From Pseudanabaena biceps (GTDB taxonomy: Bacteria; Cyanobacteriota; Cyanobacteriia; Pseudanabaenales; Pseudanabaenaceae), in NCBI GenBank assembly GCA_013361095.1, contig JAATWA010000006.1, positions 23,100 to 87,099 of the forward strand: 64,000 nucleotides of DNA, written 5' to 3'. Both the position numbers and the translations under genes were made by a program. The notes under the pieces are model-generated. The model was not told where the DNA came from and made no database searches. It saw only the letters and a program-made list of their open reading frames with translations. Each line of letters begins with the position of its first letter. Positions within the stretch are counted from its first letter, which is position 1. This document shows positions 24,915 through 32,708 of this stretch, one piece after another.

Positions 24915-26241
24915 GAGACTGTCAAGTAAAATGTGTAAAGTCTAGAAGCTAGACGTGGAGACGATCCTCAAAGAGGATCGCAAAGCGATTCAATGCGGGC
25001 TTCCAATCACGAATTGGCATCGTCCACTTCTTCGAGATATTCCGTATCGCCAAATAGACTAGCTTGAAAGCAGCAGCATCAGATGGAAAAATCTGTTGAG
25101 ATTTAATCACCTTCCGCAAACTGCTATTCATTGACTCAATCGCATTGGTGGTATAAATTGCCCTGCGAATCTCAGGCGGGAAAGCAAAGAAGGGGATAAT
25201 ATTCGCCCAATGACTGCGCCAAGACTTGGAGATCGACGGATATTGCTTGTCCCATTTTTCGGCAAAGAGTTCGAGATTAAACTCTGCCTCCGATTCAGTT
25301 GCCGCACTGTAAATAGCCTTGAGGTCAGCACAGACTTGCTTGCGTTGTTGCCAGGGGACAAAAGCCACTGAGTTTCTGACCATGTGAACAATGCACAACT
25401 GTACCTGTGTTTTAGGAAATACCGTTTCAAGTGCCTTGGGAAAACCAGTTAAACCATCGACACAAGCAATCAAAATATCCTTGACCCCACGGTTGTGAAT
25501 TTCGGTGAGTACTGACAACCAGAATTTCGCACCTTCCCAATCGTGAAATCCACATCCCCAATAATTCCTTGTACCCGTCCATATTCACCGCCAGTGCAAA
25601 GTACAGGGATTTATTGATTACCCGACCATTGTCTCGCACTTTGATGACTAGACAGTCCAGAAATACGATCGGGTAAACTGCATCTAGAGGGCTATTTTGC
25701 CATTGCTTCACCTCATCAATTACCGCATCAGTCACATTGGAAATAAGCGTTGGTGATACTTCGACACCATACATTTCTTGCAACTGGGCTTGGGTATCCC
25801 TGACACTCATGCCTCGTGCCTACAAGGCGATGATCTTTTCGTCTAGTCCTGACAATCGGCTTTGTCCTTTCTTCACCATCTGCGGTTCAAACTCTCCTTG
25901 ACGATCGCGGGGGATGGCGATTTCCGCTATGCCGAAGTCCCCTTGCACTGTTTTCTGACTATAGCCGTTGCGACTGTTGCTTTGCCCTTCTGGTCTGGAT
26001 TCATGCTTCTTGTACCCCAGATGCGTGGATAGTTCTGCTTCCAATGCTCGCTCCACTAAGGCGGTAGTTAGTTGTTTGAGAATTCCTCCTTCTCCGAATA
26101 GGTCGGGTGGAGTTTTACATTCTTGTAGCAATTCATCTAGCAATTCTTTGCGTATATTCATCTTTTTGGTGTTAGTAATTGTGTGTCTAGATTATCTCTC
26201 TGTATACTTCCTAGACTTTACACAATTTACTGTACACTCTC
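24915..26241 (-). mobile_element. IS256 family element, copy 1 (1327 bp)
   Basis: Ends are imperfect inverted repeats of about 33 bp (outer GAGACTGT/GAGAGTGT, inner core TGTGTAAAGTCTAG). Length is standard for IS256. No target duplication is visible (AGGATTGC left, TCGTACTC right), so at least one side has been rearranged. A second, broken copy is at 40593-43089. Confidence 0.85.
24949..26161 (-). pseudogene. IS256 (mutator-type) transposase with a stop and a frameshift
   Basis: From the ATG at 26161 (NIRKELLDELLQEC...) the product resembles a full mutator-type transposase. It is broken by a TAG within the SLYARGMS segment (about 25820; the other copy has TAC) and by a one-base frameshift near 25535, at GMWIS-DWEGAKFW. 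Past the frameshift the normal sequence continues (IACVDGLTGFP, CIVHMVRNS, TTNAIESMNSSLRK) to the C-terminus. The catalytic acids (FLDCLVIKV, IACVDGL, NAIESMN) are spread over the separate frames. Confidence 0.85.
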
Positions 26242-26341
26242 TCGTACTCCTTACGAAGTATTCTTTGCTTCATCAGAAACCGTTGCACTTCATCCTTGAA
26301 TTGGCGAGTTGCTTTCTCGTGCGGTAAAGGGTGAGCCGATC

Positions 26342-26761
26342 ATGGCTGATGATGCTTTTGATCGTTATGTGCGTCAGTCTATGGTGGTGGATTTTGACCA
26401 GTTTATTGAGCCATTGCCGAGTTTACCTAGGAAGAATCCTGAACAAACGAAACATGGTAATTCGATGGTTGGCGCAATTGATAAGGAGGTTTTGATTCAA
26501 GCTTTGGAGCAGGAAAGTTTGCTTAGTGTGGAGGAGGAATTTGAACGGGCGATTAGTACTGCTCATGCTGAAGATGTTTCGAGTTGGATTGAGGCGATCG
26601 CGCAATGCATTGCAAGTAACTTTTCTCCTATGTGTTTGATAGATTTACAAGCTGGTTTACCTTTACCAATCGTAGAAATTTGGCTAGGATTACTTTTAGG
26701 TGACTTCAAACTTGAGCAAAGAGGAAGCTTTTATGATTCAAAAGAGATTTGGGTTAGCTAA
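26342..26761 (+). CDS. Hypothetical protein, 139 residues
   Basis: I do not recognise a family. The protein is acidic and probably helical; PLPSLPRKNPEQT is a flexible linker and VLIQALEQESLLSVEEEFERA a strong helix. AAGGGTGAG lies 6 bp upstream of the ATG at 26342; the frame extends 11 codons further to a TTG, which I do not favour. It starts 100 bp right of the IS256 border and its last 4 bp overlap the convergent cupin gene. The 26242-26341 gap reads QFKDEVQRFLMKQRILRKEY on the minus strand, perhaps a transposase relic. Confidence 0.55.
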   Translation: MADDAFDRYVRQSMVVDFDQFIEPLPSLPRKNPEQTKHGNSMVGAIDKEVLIQALEQESLLSVEEEFERAISTAHAEDVSSWIEAIAQCIASNFSPMCLIDLQAGLPLPIVEIWLGLLLGDFKLEQRGSFYDSKEIWVS

Positions 26762-27081
26762 GGTGAAAACTGCCCGTACACGGCAAGCCAGATACAAGCT
26801 GGTTCGATACTGGTATATTCAACACGATGTTTTGTATGGGCGGGAATGAGCAAATAATCTCCCGTTTTTAGTTTTATTCTCGTATCGTCTGCATAGGAAA
26901 GTTCGGCTTCACCTTGAAGTAAGATTACCCATTCATCAAGTTCTTGGTCATACCATTGTCCTGATGGGGTGGTTTGTCCTGTGGAAACAATGCGCTCAAT
27001 CTGGATATTTTCACCAACAGCAATTTGCTCAAATTTTTCTAGTTGAAATACTTCTTGAGGAAGTTCGTATATGTTCGGCAT
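26758..27081 (-). CDS. Cupin-domain protein, 107 residues
   Basis: A single cupin barrel with motif 1 in ELDEWVILLQGEAELSYADD and motif 2 in TGDYLLIPAHTKHRVEYTS, including the motif 2 histidines. The N-terminal histidine pair of motif 1 is replaced by acidic residues, so metal binding is uncertain. It ends 4 bp inside the convergent gene at 26342 and starts 14 bp after parB on the same strand, so it may ride on the par operon. Confidence 0.72.
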   Translation of the reverse strand: MPNIYELPQEVFQLEKFEQIAVGENIQIERIVSTGQTTPSGQWYDQELDEWVILLQGEAELSYADDTRIKLKTGDYLLIPAHTKHRVEYTSIEPACIWLAVYGQFSP

Positions 27082-27095
27082 AACCTCAATGAGTT

Positions 27096-28016
27096 TTACT
27101 CATCCTGAATTAAAGTTTCGATTTCTGCTAGTAGCTTAGCAAGCTTTTTAGTTTTTTTAGGATTATCCCAAACCTTTGATTTTTTCATTGTGGTGAAAGC
27201 ATCGCTCATCAAATCTTTAAGAGAAGGCTCTGTTACTATCGCATCTTTAACAGAATTAATAGCAGCAATCCTAGCTTTAATTTGAGAGAGAGACAGATTT
27301 TGAGCGATGGACTCTTCAAGTAATTCTTGACGTTGAGCTTCTTCTCGGATACGAGCGATCGCTCTTGCTTTGGTAAATTCTAATTTGCCCTGACGCAGTG
27401 TTTCTAACACATCATCAGGCATGTTTAATAACGGCAAACGATTTGTGCGAAAGGATTCAGCATTAAATCTGCCAACATTGGCTAGCAAAGATTCGATCGT
27501 CTCAAGTTGACGGGTAACGTTATCCGTCAACTCTAATCCACGTTTTTTAGCGTTGGCAGATTGATTCAATGTTGACGTGATATCACCGATCTCAATATCA
27601 AGGGAAAGCGATAATAACTCTAGAATAGCCTCAGTTTCTTCGACAGGATTTAAGTCTTCACGCTGTAAATTTTCAACGAGAGCTATTTGGATCGCTTCTC
27701 TATCCGTAACATTTTTACTGATAATGGGCACTGCATCAAGTCCAAGAATTTGAGCAGCCCGAAATCTTCTTTCCCCTGCAATTAATTCATATTGTCCATT
27801 TGCCAGAGGACGAACTAATAGCGGTTCTAAGATGCCATGTTCTTGAATTGATTGCACAAGCTGCTGCATCTTTTGCGGATCGAAATATCGACGCGGCTGC
27901 TTAATTGGCAATTGAATCAGATCCATTTTAACTGTCTGATTAGTTGCTGGGGTCAAGTCATCCAACAGGCGAACATTGCTAATTTGGTACGCAGGTAAAG
28001 GTCGCTTGCTAGCCAT
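27096..28016 (-). CDS. parB: ParB/RepB/Spo0J partition protein
   Basis: A 306-residue centromere-binding protein. The N-terminal CTPase/ParB domain shows LVRPLANGQYELIAGERRFRAA (GERRFRA is the signature box II) and IQIALVENLQREDLNPVEETEAI. A helix-turn-helix-like and linker region follows, with VTRQLETIESLLANVG and LEFTKARAIARI. It binds parS DNA and works with ParA to segregate a plasmid or chromosome. The parA stop and parB start overlap by one base. A 28-bp near-palindrome lies inside this gene at 27505-27532 and is repeated upstream of parA. Confidence 0.88.
   Translation of the reverse strand: MASKRPLPAYQISNVRLLDDLTPATNQTVKMDLIQLPIKQPRRYFDPQKMQQLVQSIQEHGILEPLLVRPLANGQYELIAGERRFRAAQILGLDAVPIISKNVTDREAIQIALVENLQREDLNPVEETEAILELLSLSLDIEIGDITSTLNQSANAKKRGLELTDNVTRQLETIESLLANVGRFNAESFRTNRLPLLNMPDDVLETLRQGKLEFTKARAIARIREEAQRQELLEESIAQNLSLSQIKARIAAINSVKDAIVTEPSLKDLMSDAFTTMKKSKVWDNPKKTKKLAKLLAEIETLIQDE
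27505..27532. promoter_or_regulatory. Candidate parS site inside parB
   Basis: A 28-bp near-perfect palindrome with arms AGTTGACGG/CCGTCAACT around TAACGTTA; one mismatched pair. 25 bp of it recur exactly at 28907-28931, upstream of parA. Identity at two positions in one partition locus, one inside coding sequence, is what a ParB-binding site would show. Function is inferred. Confidence 0.6.
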
Positions 28017-28768
28017 TAAATTGTCTCCAATGAATCTGTAATTTGATTTAAGATATCGATAACTGGGTGTTTTGGGGAATGTAATCCTAAAGGTTCATGC
28101 ATTTGCGCCGAGTCGGGAAAAGCGATCGTCCTTGGAATGGGAGGATAGACGGTAGCAATTGATGATAGTTGGGTCTGAATAGTACTAAGGCTAGTTTTTG
28201 CTTGTAGAGTTTGTCCTTCATGCATGGTGGGAATAAAGCCTGCAACTTTAAGGTTACGGTTAGCCCTTTGTCGGACACGAGCAACGGTTTCTAGTAACAA
28301 ATTGCAACCAACTAGACTTTTATAATGGGTTTGAATAGGCACTAACACATGAGTAGCGGCAATCAGGCTGATATAGCTAAGGATGGCAAGACTGGGAGGA
28401 CAGTCAATCAGGATAAAATCATACTGCTCTTGAACTGTAGCGATCGCATCTTTGAGGCGCACTTCTCGAAATTCAGCTAAGACCAATTCCATCTCTGCGG
28501 CACTCAACTGAATATTGGATGGTACTAAATCCATGCCATGAATATTTTGATGAATTGGTAAGCTTTCATATTGGGTGATGGACTGATAAATAGTCTTGTC
28601 TAGTTGGTAGATATCAAGTCCTAAAAATGATGTTAATGATGATTGCGGGTCCATATCAACGAGAAGGACTTTACGATCGCGTTCAGCGAGTTGGTATCCC
28701 AAATTCATGGTTAGACTGGTTTTGCCAACCCCACCAGACTGATTAAATAGGGCAATAATCTTGGTCAC
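28016..28768 (-). CDS. parA: ParA family partition ATPase
   Basis: A 250-residue deviant Walker-type ATPase. The motif GGVGKTS is at about residues 13-19, switch I/Walker B segments are VLLVDMDPQSSLT and YDFILIDCPPSL, and the C-terminal half has the usual PTMHEGQTLQAKTSL. It drives partition together with ParB. The start is GTG at 28768 (T-K-I-I-A-L-F); no stronger start is in range. Short ParA proteins without an N-terminal DNA-binding domain (type Ib-like or chromosomal type) are similar in size. Confidence 0.9.
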   Translation of the reverse strand: MTKIIALFNQSGGVGKTSLTMNLGYQLAERDRKVLLVDMDPQSSLTSFLGLDIYQLDKTIYQSITQYESLPIHQNIHGMDLVPSNIQLSAAEMELVLAEFREVRLKDAIATVQEQYDFILIDCPPSLAILSYISLIAATHVLVPIQTHYKSLVGCNLLLETVARVRQRANRNLKVAGFIPTMHEGQTLQAKTSLSTIQTQLSSIATVYPPIPRTIAFPDSAQMHEPLGLHSPKHPVIDILNQITDSLETI

Positions 28769-28906
28769 AGGATATCTTGGTAAACAACACTTAAGCAGTG
28801 TAACTTATGTTTGTAAATTGTGCTGCCTTTAATATAAATTCAATAGCCAGAGATTAATTTGTGCTTATAAATACTGAGTTTAACGAACGTTTTGTGTAAA
28901 TCCCTG

Positions 28907-28931
28907 AGTTGACGGGTAACGTTATCCGTCA
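28907..28931. promoter_or_regulatory. Candidate parS site upstream of parA
   Basis: 25 bp identical to 27505-27529, again with the TAACGTTA core, 139 bp upstream of the parA start. It could serve as centromere, as operator for autoregulation of the par operon, or both. Confidence 0.6.
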
Positions 28932-28934
28932 GTC

Positions 28935-29075
28935 ATCTCAAACATCAAAAGTTAGGTAAGATAGAAACAGCCGATCGCCTTTTGTCATCATCAAGCGCGA
29001 TCGCTAACAGAGCCTTGTAGATAAAACAGCGATCACCTCAAAAATCAAAATTTGTGTAAGACAGAAATAGGCGAT
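28935..29075. repeat. Imperfect ~37-bp direct repeats between parA and the nuclease gene
   Basis: ATCTCAAACATCAAAAG... at 28935-28976 and ACCTCAAAAATCAAAAT... at 29036-29075 align over roughly 37 bp with about eight mismatches; both contain GTAAGA-AGAAA and end in CGATC. The stretch is part of a 352-bp gap between divergent genes that also holds the second parS-like palindrome. They may be operators or replication-type repeats. Confidence 0.4.
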
Positions 29076-29120
29076 CATACAATATACTTGAGTCTTGATA
29101 AATAGCAAAATATAGTTACA

Positions 29121-30656
29121 ATGAAAATCTCATCTCTTTCCGATTTAGAAATTTTAGAATCTCAGATAGAAAAAAAGCTATCAAAATATAAGCTTGGGGA
29201 TGTTTTTCATTCTTTATATTCATTAAAAGAAGATAATACTATTCAACCATTTATGATAGCTGGATTGTCTCTACTAGCAGCTAGATTTTGTCTTCCAAGC
29301 AAATCTTCTCAATTAATCAGACGTTTTGATATTAGACCTTTAGTGGATTTATCTAATAATTATTACCTTAGCGATCCCACAATTTTTGATAAAGATTTAC
29401 ATGACGAATCTATTGATTCAAATCCAATCTTTATGATGCTAAGAATTGTTAGTAATCAGTTTCCGTTTAAACCTGGATTATTTAGTCAGTTCTCGCGCCC
29501 AGTTTTATTATTTCATGAAATACCAAATCAGTTAAGATCTTCATCAGGTATTCCACAGTTTAATTTTGAAGATAAGTTTTACTCCCTTACGGGAGTTTCT
29601 GTTATTGATTTTGTAACTACTGGGTTTGTTCTTTCCGCTTTTGCTCGCAACAACTTCACATTTAGTCAAAGTTATTTGACTAAATCTCGACAACAAGGAA
29701 TTAATATACCAGATAAATTTGACATCAAAAAAATACTTAATCATCTTGTAGCAGATAAGTCTAAGCTGGTCGATTTGTATGAGAGACAAAAAAATATAGA
29801 GAATAAAGATAATCGTTTCAGGATGTATGATTTCAATCCACTTTTATCCTATCCCTTAATAAAACCTTGTGATGACAAAGGATTTGCTAGAACAAACAAA
29901 GATTTTATGCACGCGCCAGTACCTGAGTTAATTGGGTCAAGAATTTCTACAGGAATTTTCTACCAAATGTATAATGAATGGAAAACAGAATTTTCAGGAT
30001 ATTTTGGTCATGTTTTTGAAAGATATGTTGGTCTTGTGTTGAATAATTGCACTACATCAGAAACATTAATTTCAGATGCAGATATTCGCGAATTTTATCC
30101 AGAAAAGAAAGGAAAAGCTCCTGATTGGATTTTAATTGATGGTAAAAGTTTAGTTCTATTTGAGTGTAAAGCAACTCGTTTTTCTAGAGCAGCTCAAGCA
30201 ATTGCTAGTGAGAAAGATATAAATAGTAGCCTATTGCAAGTTAAAAAAGGATTAATACAACTTCATAGTTTTATAACTGCTTGTAGAAATAATATTCCAG
30301 AGCTTCAAAGATTTTATGATTGCACAACATTTAAACCGATTTTCGTTTCATTGGAGCCTCTATATCTAATCAATAGTTTTTTCTTTCGAGATCATATTAA
30401 TACTTTATTAGCTGATGAAGGAATCACTGGTTTTGATTGGCAAATACTATCCATTGATGACTTAGAACGTCTACAGCCGCATCTTAAGAGTGGTTTCAGA
30501 TTTTCTCAAGTTCTAGATGATTTAAAGCAAAAAACATTTAATAGTGTTCTGCAAGACTTGTCTTCTCAAACTAATCAAACTTTTGCAGATTCTTTTTTAT
30601 ATCAGAAGCAGCATGAACTATATCAGCGTTTAGGTGTATCTGACAGGATTAGCTAG
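29121..30656 (+). CDS. Uncharacterised protein with a PD-(D/E)XK-like nuclease motif
   Basis: A 511-residue protein of no family I can name. The first 270 residues are hydrophobic-rich but soluble in look. GHVFERYVGLVL (about 300-311) is followed by P334-D335-W-I-L and E348-C349-K350 (LVLFECKATRF), the spacing and pattern of a PD-(D/E)XK nuclease core (E ... PD ... ExK). The C-terminal ~150 residues contain long helices. The gene is markedly AT-rich against its neighbours and lies alone in front of an HNH pair and a hipBA locus. A role in defence is plausible but inferred. Confidence 0.65.
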   Translation: MKISSLSDLEILESQIEKKLSKYKLGDVFHSLYSLKEDNTIQPFMIAGLSLLAARFCLPSKSSQLIRRFDIRPLVDLSNNYYLSDPTIFDKDLHDESIDSNPIFMMLRIVSNQFPFKPGLFSQFSRPVLLFHEIPNQLRSSSGIPQFNFEDKFYSLTGVSVIDFVTTGFVLSAFARNNFTFSQSYLTKSRQQGINIPDKFDIKKILNHLVADKSKLVDLYERQKNIENKDNRFRMYDFNPLLSYPLIKPCDDKGFARTNKDFMHAPVPELIGSRISTGIFYQMYNEWKTEFSGYFGHVFERYVGLVLNNCTTSETLISDADIREFYPEKKGKAPDWILIDGKSLVLFECKATRFSRAAQAIASEKDINSSLLQVKKGLIQLHSFITACRNNIPELQRFYDCTTFKPIFVSLEPLYLINSFFFRDHINTLLADEGITGFDWQILSIDDLERLQPHLKSGFRFSQVLDDLKQKTFNSVLQDLSSQTNQTFADSFLYQKQHELYQRLGVSDRIS

Positions 30657-30741
30657 GTTTAAATCTTTGATTAAAAAATTTGTCTTCAGAATCATTCTCA
30701 ATTTCTGTAAAAAGTTATTTTGTTAAAGGTTAAGAAAAAAT

Positions 30742-31149
30742 ATGACCAAATCAGTTGTTTTGCAAATACCAGAAGCATTGTACCAACGCTTAGCGATCGC
30801 GGCTGGAGCAACACAGCGATCGCTAGAAGACATAATCTTACAAGCCTTACAAATTGGCAGCCCACCAACATGGAAAGACGTACCCGAAGAATTTCAAACC
30901 GACCTTGCCAGCTTAGATCGACTTGACGACGATGCACTATGGCAAATTGCCCGTAGCCAAAAAACTCAGTTAGAAATGGAACGCTATGATACCCTATTGT
31001 CAAAACAACAAAATACACCACTTACTGATTCAGAGAGACTGGAATTAGATAACCTGCGTAAAGATAGCGATCGCTTTATGTTACGAAAATCCCAAGCCGC
31101 CGCAATCCTAAAATGGCGCGGTCATAATGTTTCCAGACTAGCAGGATAG
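30742..31149 (+). CDS. Ribbon-helix-helix-like protein paired with an HNH nuclease
   Basis: 135 residues. The N-terminus (SVVLQIPEALYQRLAIAAGA ... LEDIILQAL) has the strand-helix-helix look of RHH/CopG-type DNA-binding proteins and antitoxins. The rest is helical and charged (WQIARSQKTQLEMERYDTLL, SERLELDNLRKDSDRFMLRK) and ends in a segment rich in Ala and Arg. The HNH gene starts 5 bp after its stop, so the two are almost certainly co-translated. Function unknown; regulator or inhibitor of the nuclease is a guess. Confidence 0.65.
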   Translation: MTKSVVLQIPEALYQRLAIAAGATQRSLEDIILQALQIGSPPTWKDVPEEFQTDLASLDRLDDDALWQIARSQKTQLEMERYDTLLSKQQNTPLTDSERLELDNLRKDSDRFMLRKSQAAAILKWRGHNVSRLAG

Positions 31150-31154
31150 GTTTT

Positions 31155-31577
31155 GTGTCAGGCTATATTTCTCAAAATCTGCGATCGCAAATAGAATCAA
31201 TTGACCGTAAACGTTGCTGCTATTGCCTCACAACTGAAGCAAATAGCGGTATGCCCATGACAATCGATCATATTCAACCAGTTTCAAAAGAAGGACTGAA
31301 TACACTTGAAAACCTATGTCTTGCCTGTCGAACTTGCAACGAATATAAATCTGACACCACAGAAGCGATCGATCCATTAACAGGCGAACTTGTAGCTTTG
31401 TTTAATCCACGCCAGCACAAATGGAAAGATCATTTTCAATGGAATAATGATGCCTCTCAAGTTGAAGGTTTAACAGCAATTGGACGTACAACAGTTACAG
31501 CTTTACGGATGAATAATGCAGTCATTGTCGCTACTCGTAAACGTTGGTTTACAATTGGTTGGCATCCACCAGATTGA
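31155..31577 (+). CDS. HNH endonuclease
   Basis: A 140-residue protein with a compact HNH domain: CCYCLTTEANS, MTIDHIQPVSKEGLNTLENL and CLACRTCNEYKSD give the zinc-binding cysteines, the catalytic DH pair and the NxxxxC/CN-xYK segment. A short C-terminal part (WKDHFQWNNDASQVEGLTAI) is common in stand-alone cyanobacterial HNH proteins. The start is GTG at 31155. It forms a tight pair with the RHH-like gene. Confidence 0.82.
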   Translation: MSGYISQNLRSQIESIDRKRCCYCLTTEANSGMPMTIDHIQPVSKEGLNTLENLCLACRTCNEYKSDTTEAIDPLTGELVALFNPRQHKWKDHFQWNNDASQVEGLTAIGRTTVTALRMNNAVIVATRKRWFTIGWHPPD

Positions 31578-31648
31578 AATAATTGATTTTATAGCCTACA
31601 AAGGATAAACTTAATTTTATACTCTAAAAAGGATAAAAGCATCAGACC

Positions 31649-31900
31649 ATGCTAATCCACTCATCCAAAGAACTAGCTGAATATCTACGCGATCGCCGCA
31701 AAAGACAAAAGTTAAGCCAAGCCGAAATAGGCGATCGGGTAGGCATCAAACAAGCCACCATCTCCGCCTTTGAAAACAACCCCGAAGGCACAAAATTAGA
31801 AACTCTATTTAAACTATTCTCCGCCCTAGATCTAGAAATACAGATTATTCCCAAAGAAGAAGCTCGTAAGCCTAAACAAGAATGGAAAGAAGAATGGTAA
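31649..31900 (+). CDS. hipB: HipB-type antitoxin/HTH regulator
   Basis: An 83-residue helix-turn-helix protein of the XRE/HipB family: KRQKLSQAEIGDRVGIKQATISAFENN is the DNA-binding unit, and LETLFKLFSALDLEIQIIPK the typical HipB C-terminal strand. HipB binds and neutralises the HipA kinase and represses the operon. Before IS insertion the hipA start codon (ATG at 31894) overlapped the hipB stop, so the genes were translationally coupled. Confidence 0.85.
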   Translation: MLIHSSKELAEYLRDRRKRQKLSQAEIGDRVGIKQATISAFENNPEGTKLETLFKLFSALDLEIQIIPKEEARKPKQEWKEEW

Positions 31901-31930
31901 GAACAAGGCGCATCAATAGCCTCAATATCC
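31894..31930 (+). pseudogene. hipA: 5' fragment of hipA upstream of the IS1 insertion
   Basis: ATG at 31894 overlaps the last two codons of hipB and reads M-V-R-T-R-R-I-N-S-L-N-I before meeting the IS. After removal of the IS and one copy of the 8-bp duplication it joins in frame to N-I-L-M-N-G-Y-L-V-G of the downstream gene. This reconstructs an uninterrupted ancestral hipA. Confidence 0.8.
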
Positions 31931-32708
31931 GGCGTTGCACAAATGAAAGATGAATGAGTAAATAAAAGACAACGAGTTTAAGCAATGAAACATAATGAAA
32001 TGTCCAAAGTGCGGATCATCACATATTCGTAAGAATGGGAAACGAGGAGACAAGCAAAATCATATTTGCGCTGATTGTGGTCGTCAGTTCATCGATAGCT
32101 ACTCAGTACTTGGGTATTCTCAAGATATCAAGAAAATATGTCTAAAAATGTACTGTAACGGCATGGGATTTAGACAGATCGAGAGATGCACCGATGTTAG
32201 CCATAATTCAGTCATCAACTGGGTGAGAGAAGTAGCCAAACCATTACCCGAGCATCCACCGATTGAGACTATTCCTGATGTTGGTGAACTAGATGAACTC
32301 CAGACTTTTGTTGGGTCAAAAAAAAACTTGATTTGGCTATGGACTGCGGTGAATCATTTTAGCCAAGGTATATTGGCTTGGGTATTAGGCGATAGGAGTA
32401 GTCAAACCTTTAAAACTCTATGGACATTGATTAAAGTTTGGCAATGCTATTTCTGGGTTACCGATGGCTACTGTGTCTATAAAATGTTTGTTAACTCGGA
32501 AGATCAAATTATTAGCAAAACCTACATGACTAGAGTTGAGGGTGAAAATACAAGACTGAGACATTATCTTGCCCGATTGCATCGCAAAACTTTATGTTAT
32601 TCAAAATCGGAAGAAATGTTGAGACATTCAATTCATTTGTTAATTCACTATCTTAAGTACAAATCAATTCCTAGCTTTTCTTGATTCATCTTTCATTTGT
32701 GCAATGCC
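31931..32708 (+). mobile_element. IS1 family element of a second type (778 bp), inside hipA
   Basis: The terminal inverted repeats are 25 bp with one mismatch (GGC-G/A-TTGCACAAATG and onward). An 8-bp target duplication, CAATATCC, lies at 31923-31930 and 32709-32716. It differs in sequence and ends from the 777-bp IS1 copies elsewhere in the window. The right repeat contains an ATG (32704-32706) that is in frame with hipA. Confidence 0.93.
31995..32684 (+). CDS. IS1 family transposase, second type
   Basis: A 229-residue transposase: zinc ribbon (CPKCGSSHIRKNGKR ... CADCGRQF), helix-turn-helix (FRQIERCTDVSHNSVINWV) and catalytic acids in ELDELQTFVGSK, VTDGYCVYK and RVEGENTRLR. Intact and in one frame. 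Related to but clearly distinct from the transposase at 15246. Confidence 0.9.
   Translation: MKCPKCGSSHIRKNGKRGDKQNHICADCGRQFIDSYSVLGYSQDIKKICLKMYCNGMGFRQIERCTDVSHNSVINWVREVAKPLPEHPPIETIPDVGELDELQTFVGSKKNLIWLWTAVNHFSQGILAWVLGDRSSQTFKTLWTLIKVWQCYFWVTDGYCVYKMFVNSEDQIISKTYMTRVEGENTRLRHYLARLHRKTLCYSKSEEMLRHSIHLLIHYLKYKSIPSFS

Noticed and set aside
25535..25560. Programmed frameshift signal in the IS256 transposase
   Set aside because: No clear slippery heptamer or stimulatory structure seen at the shift, and copy 1 also has a nonsense codon; decay is simpler.
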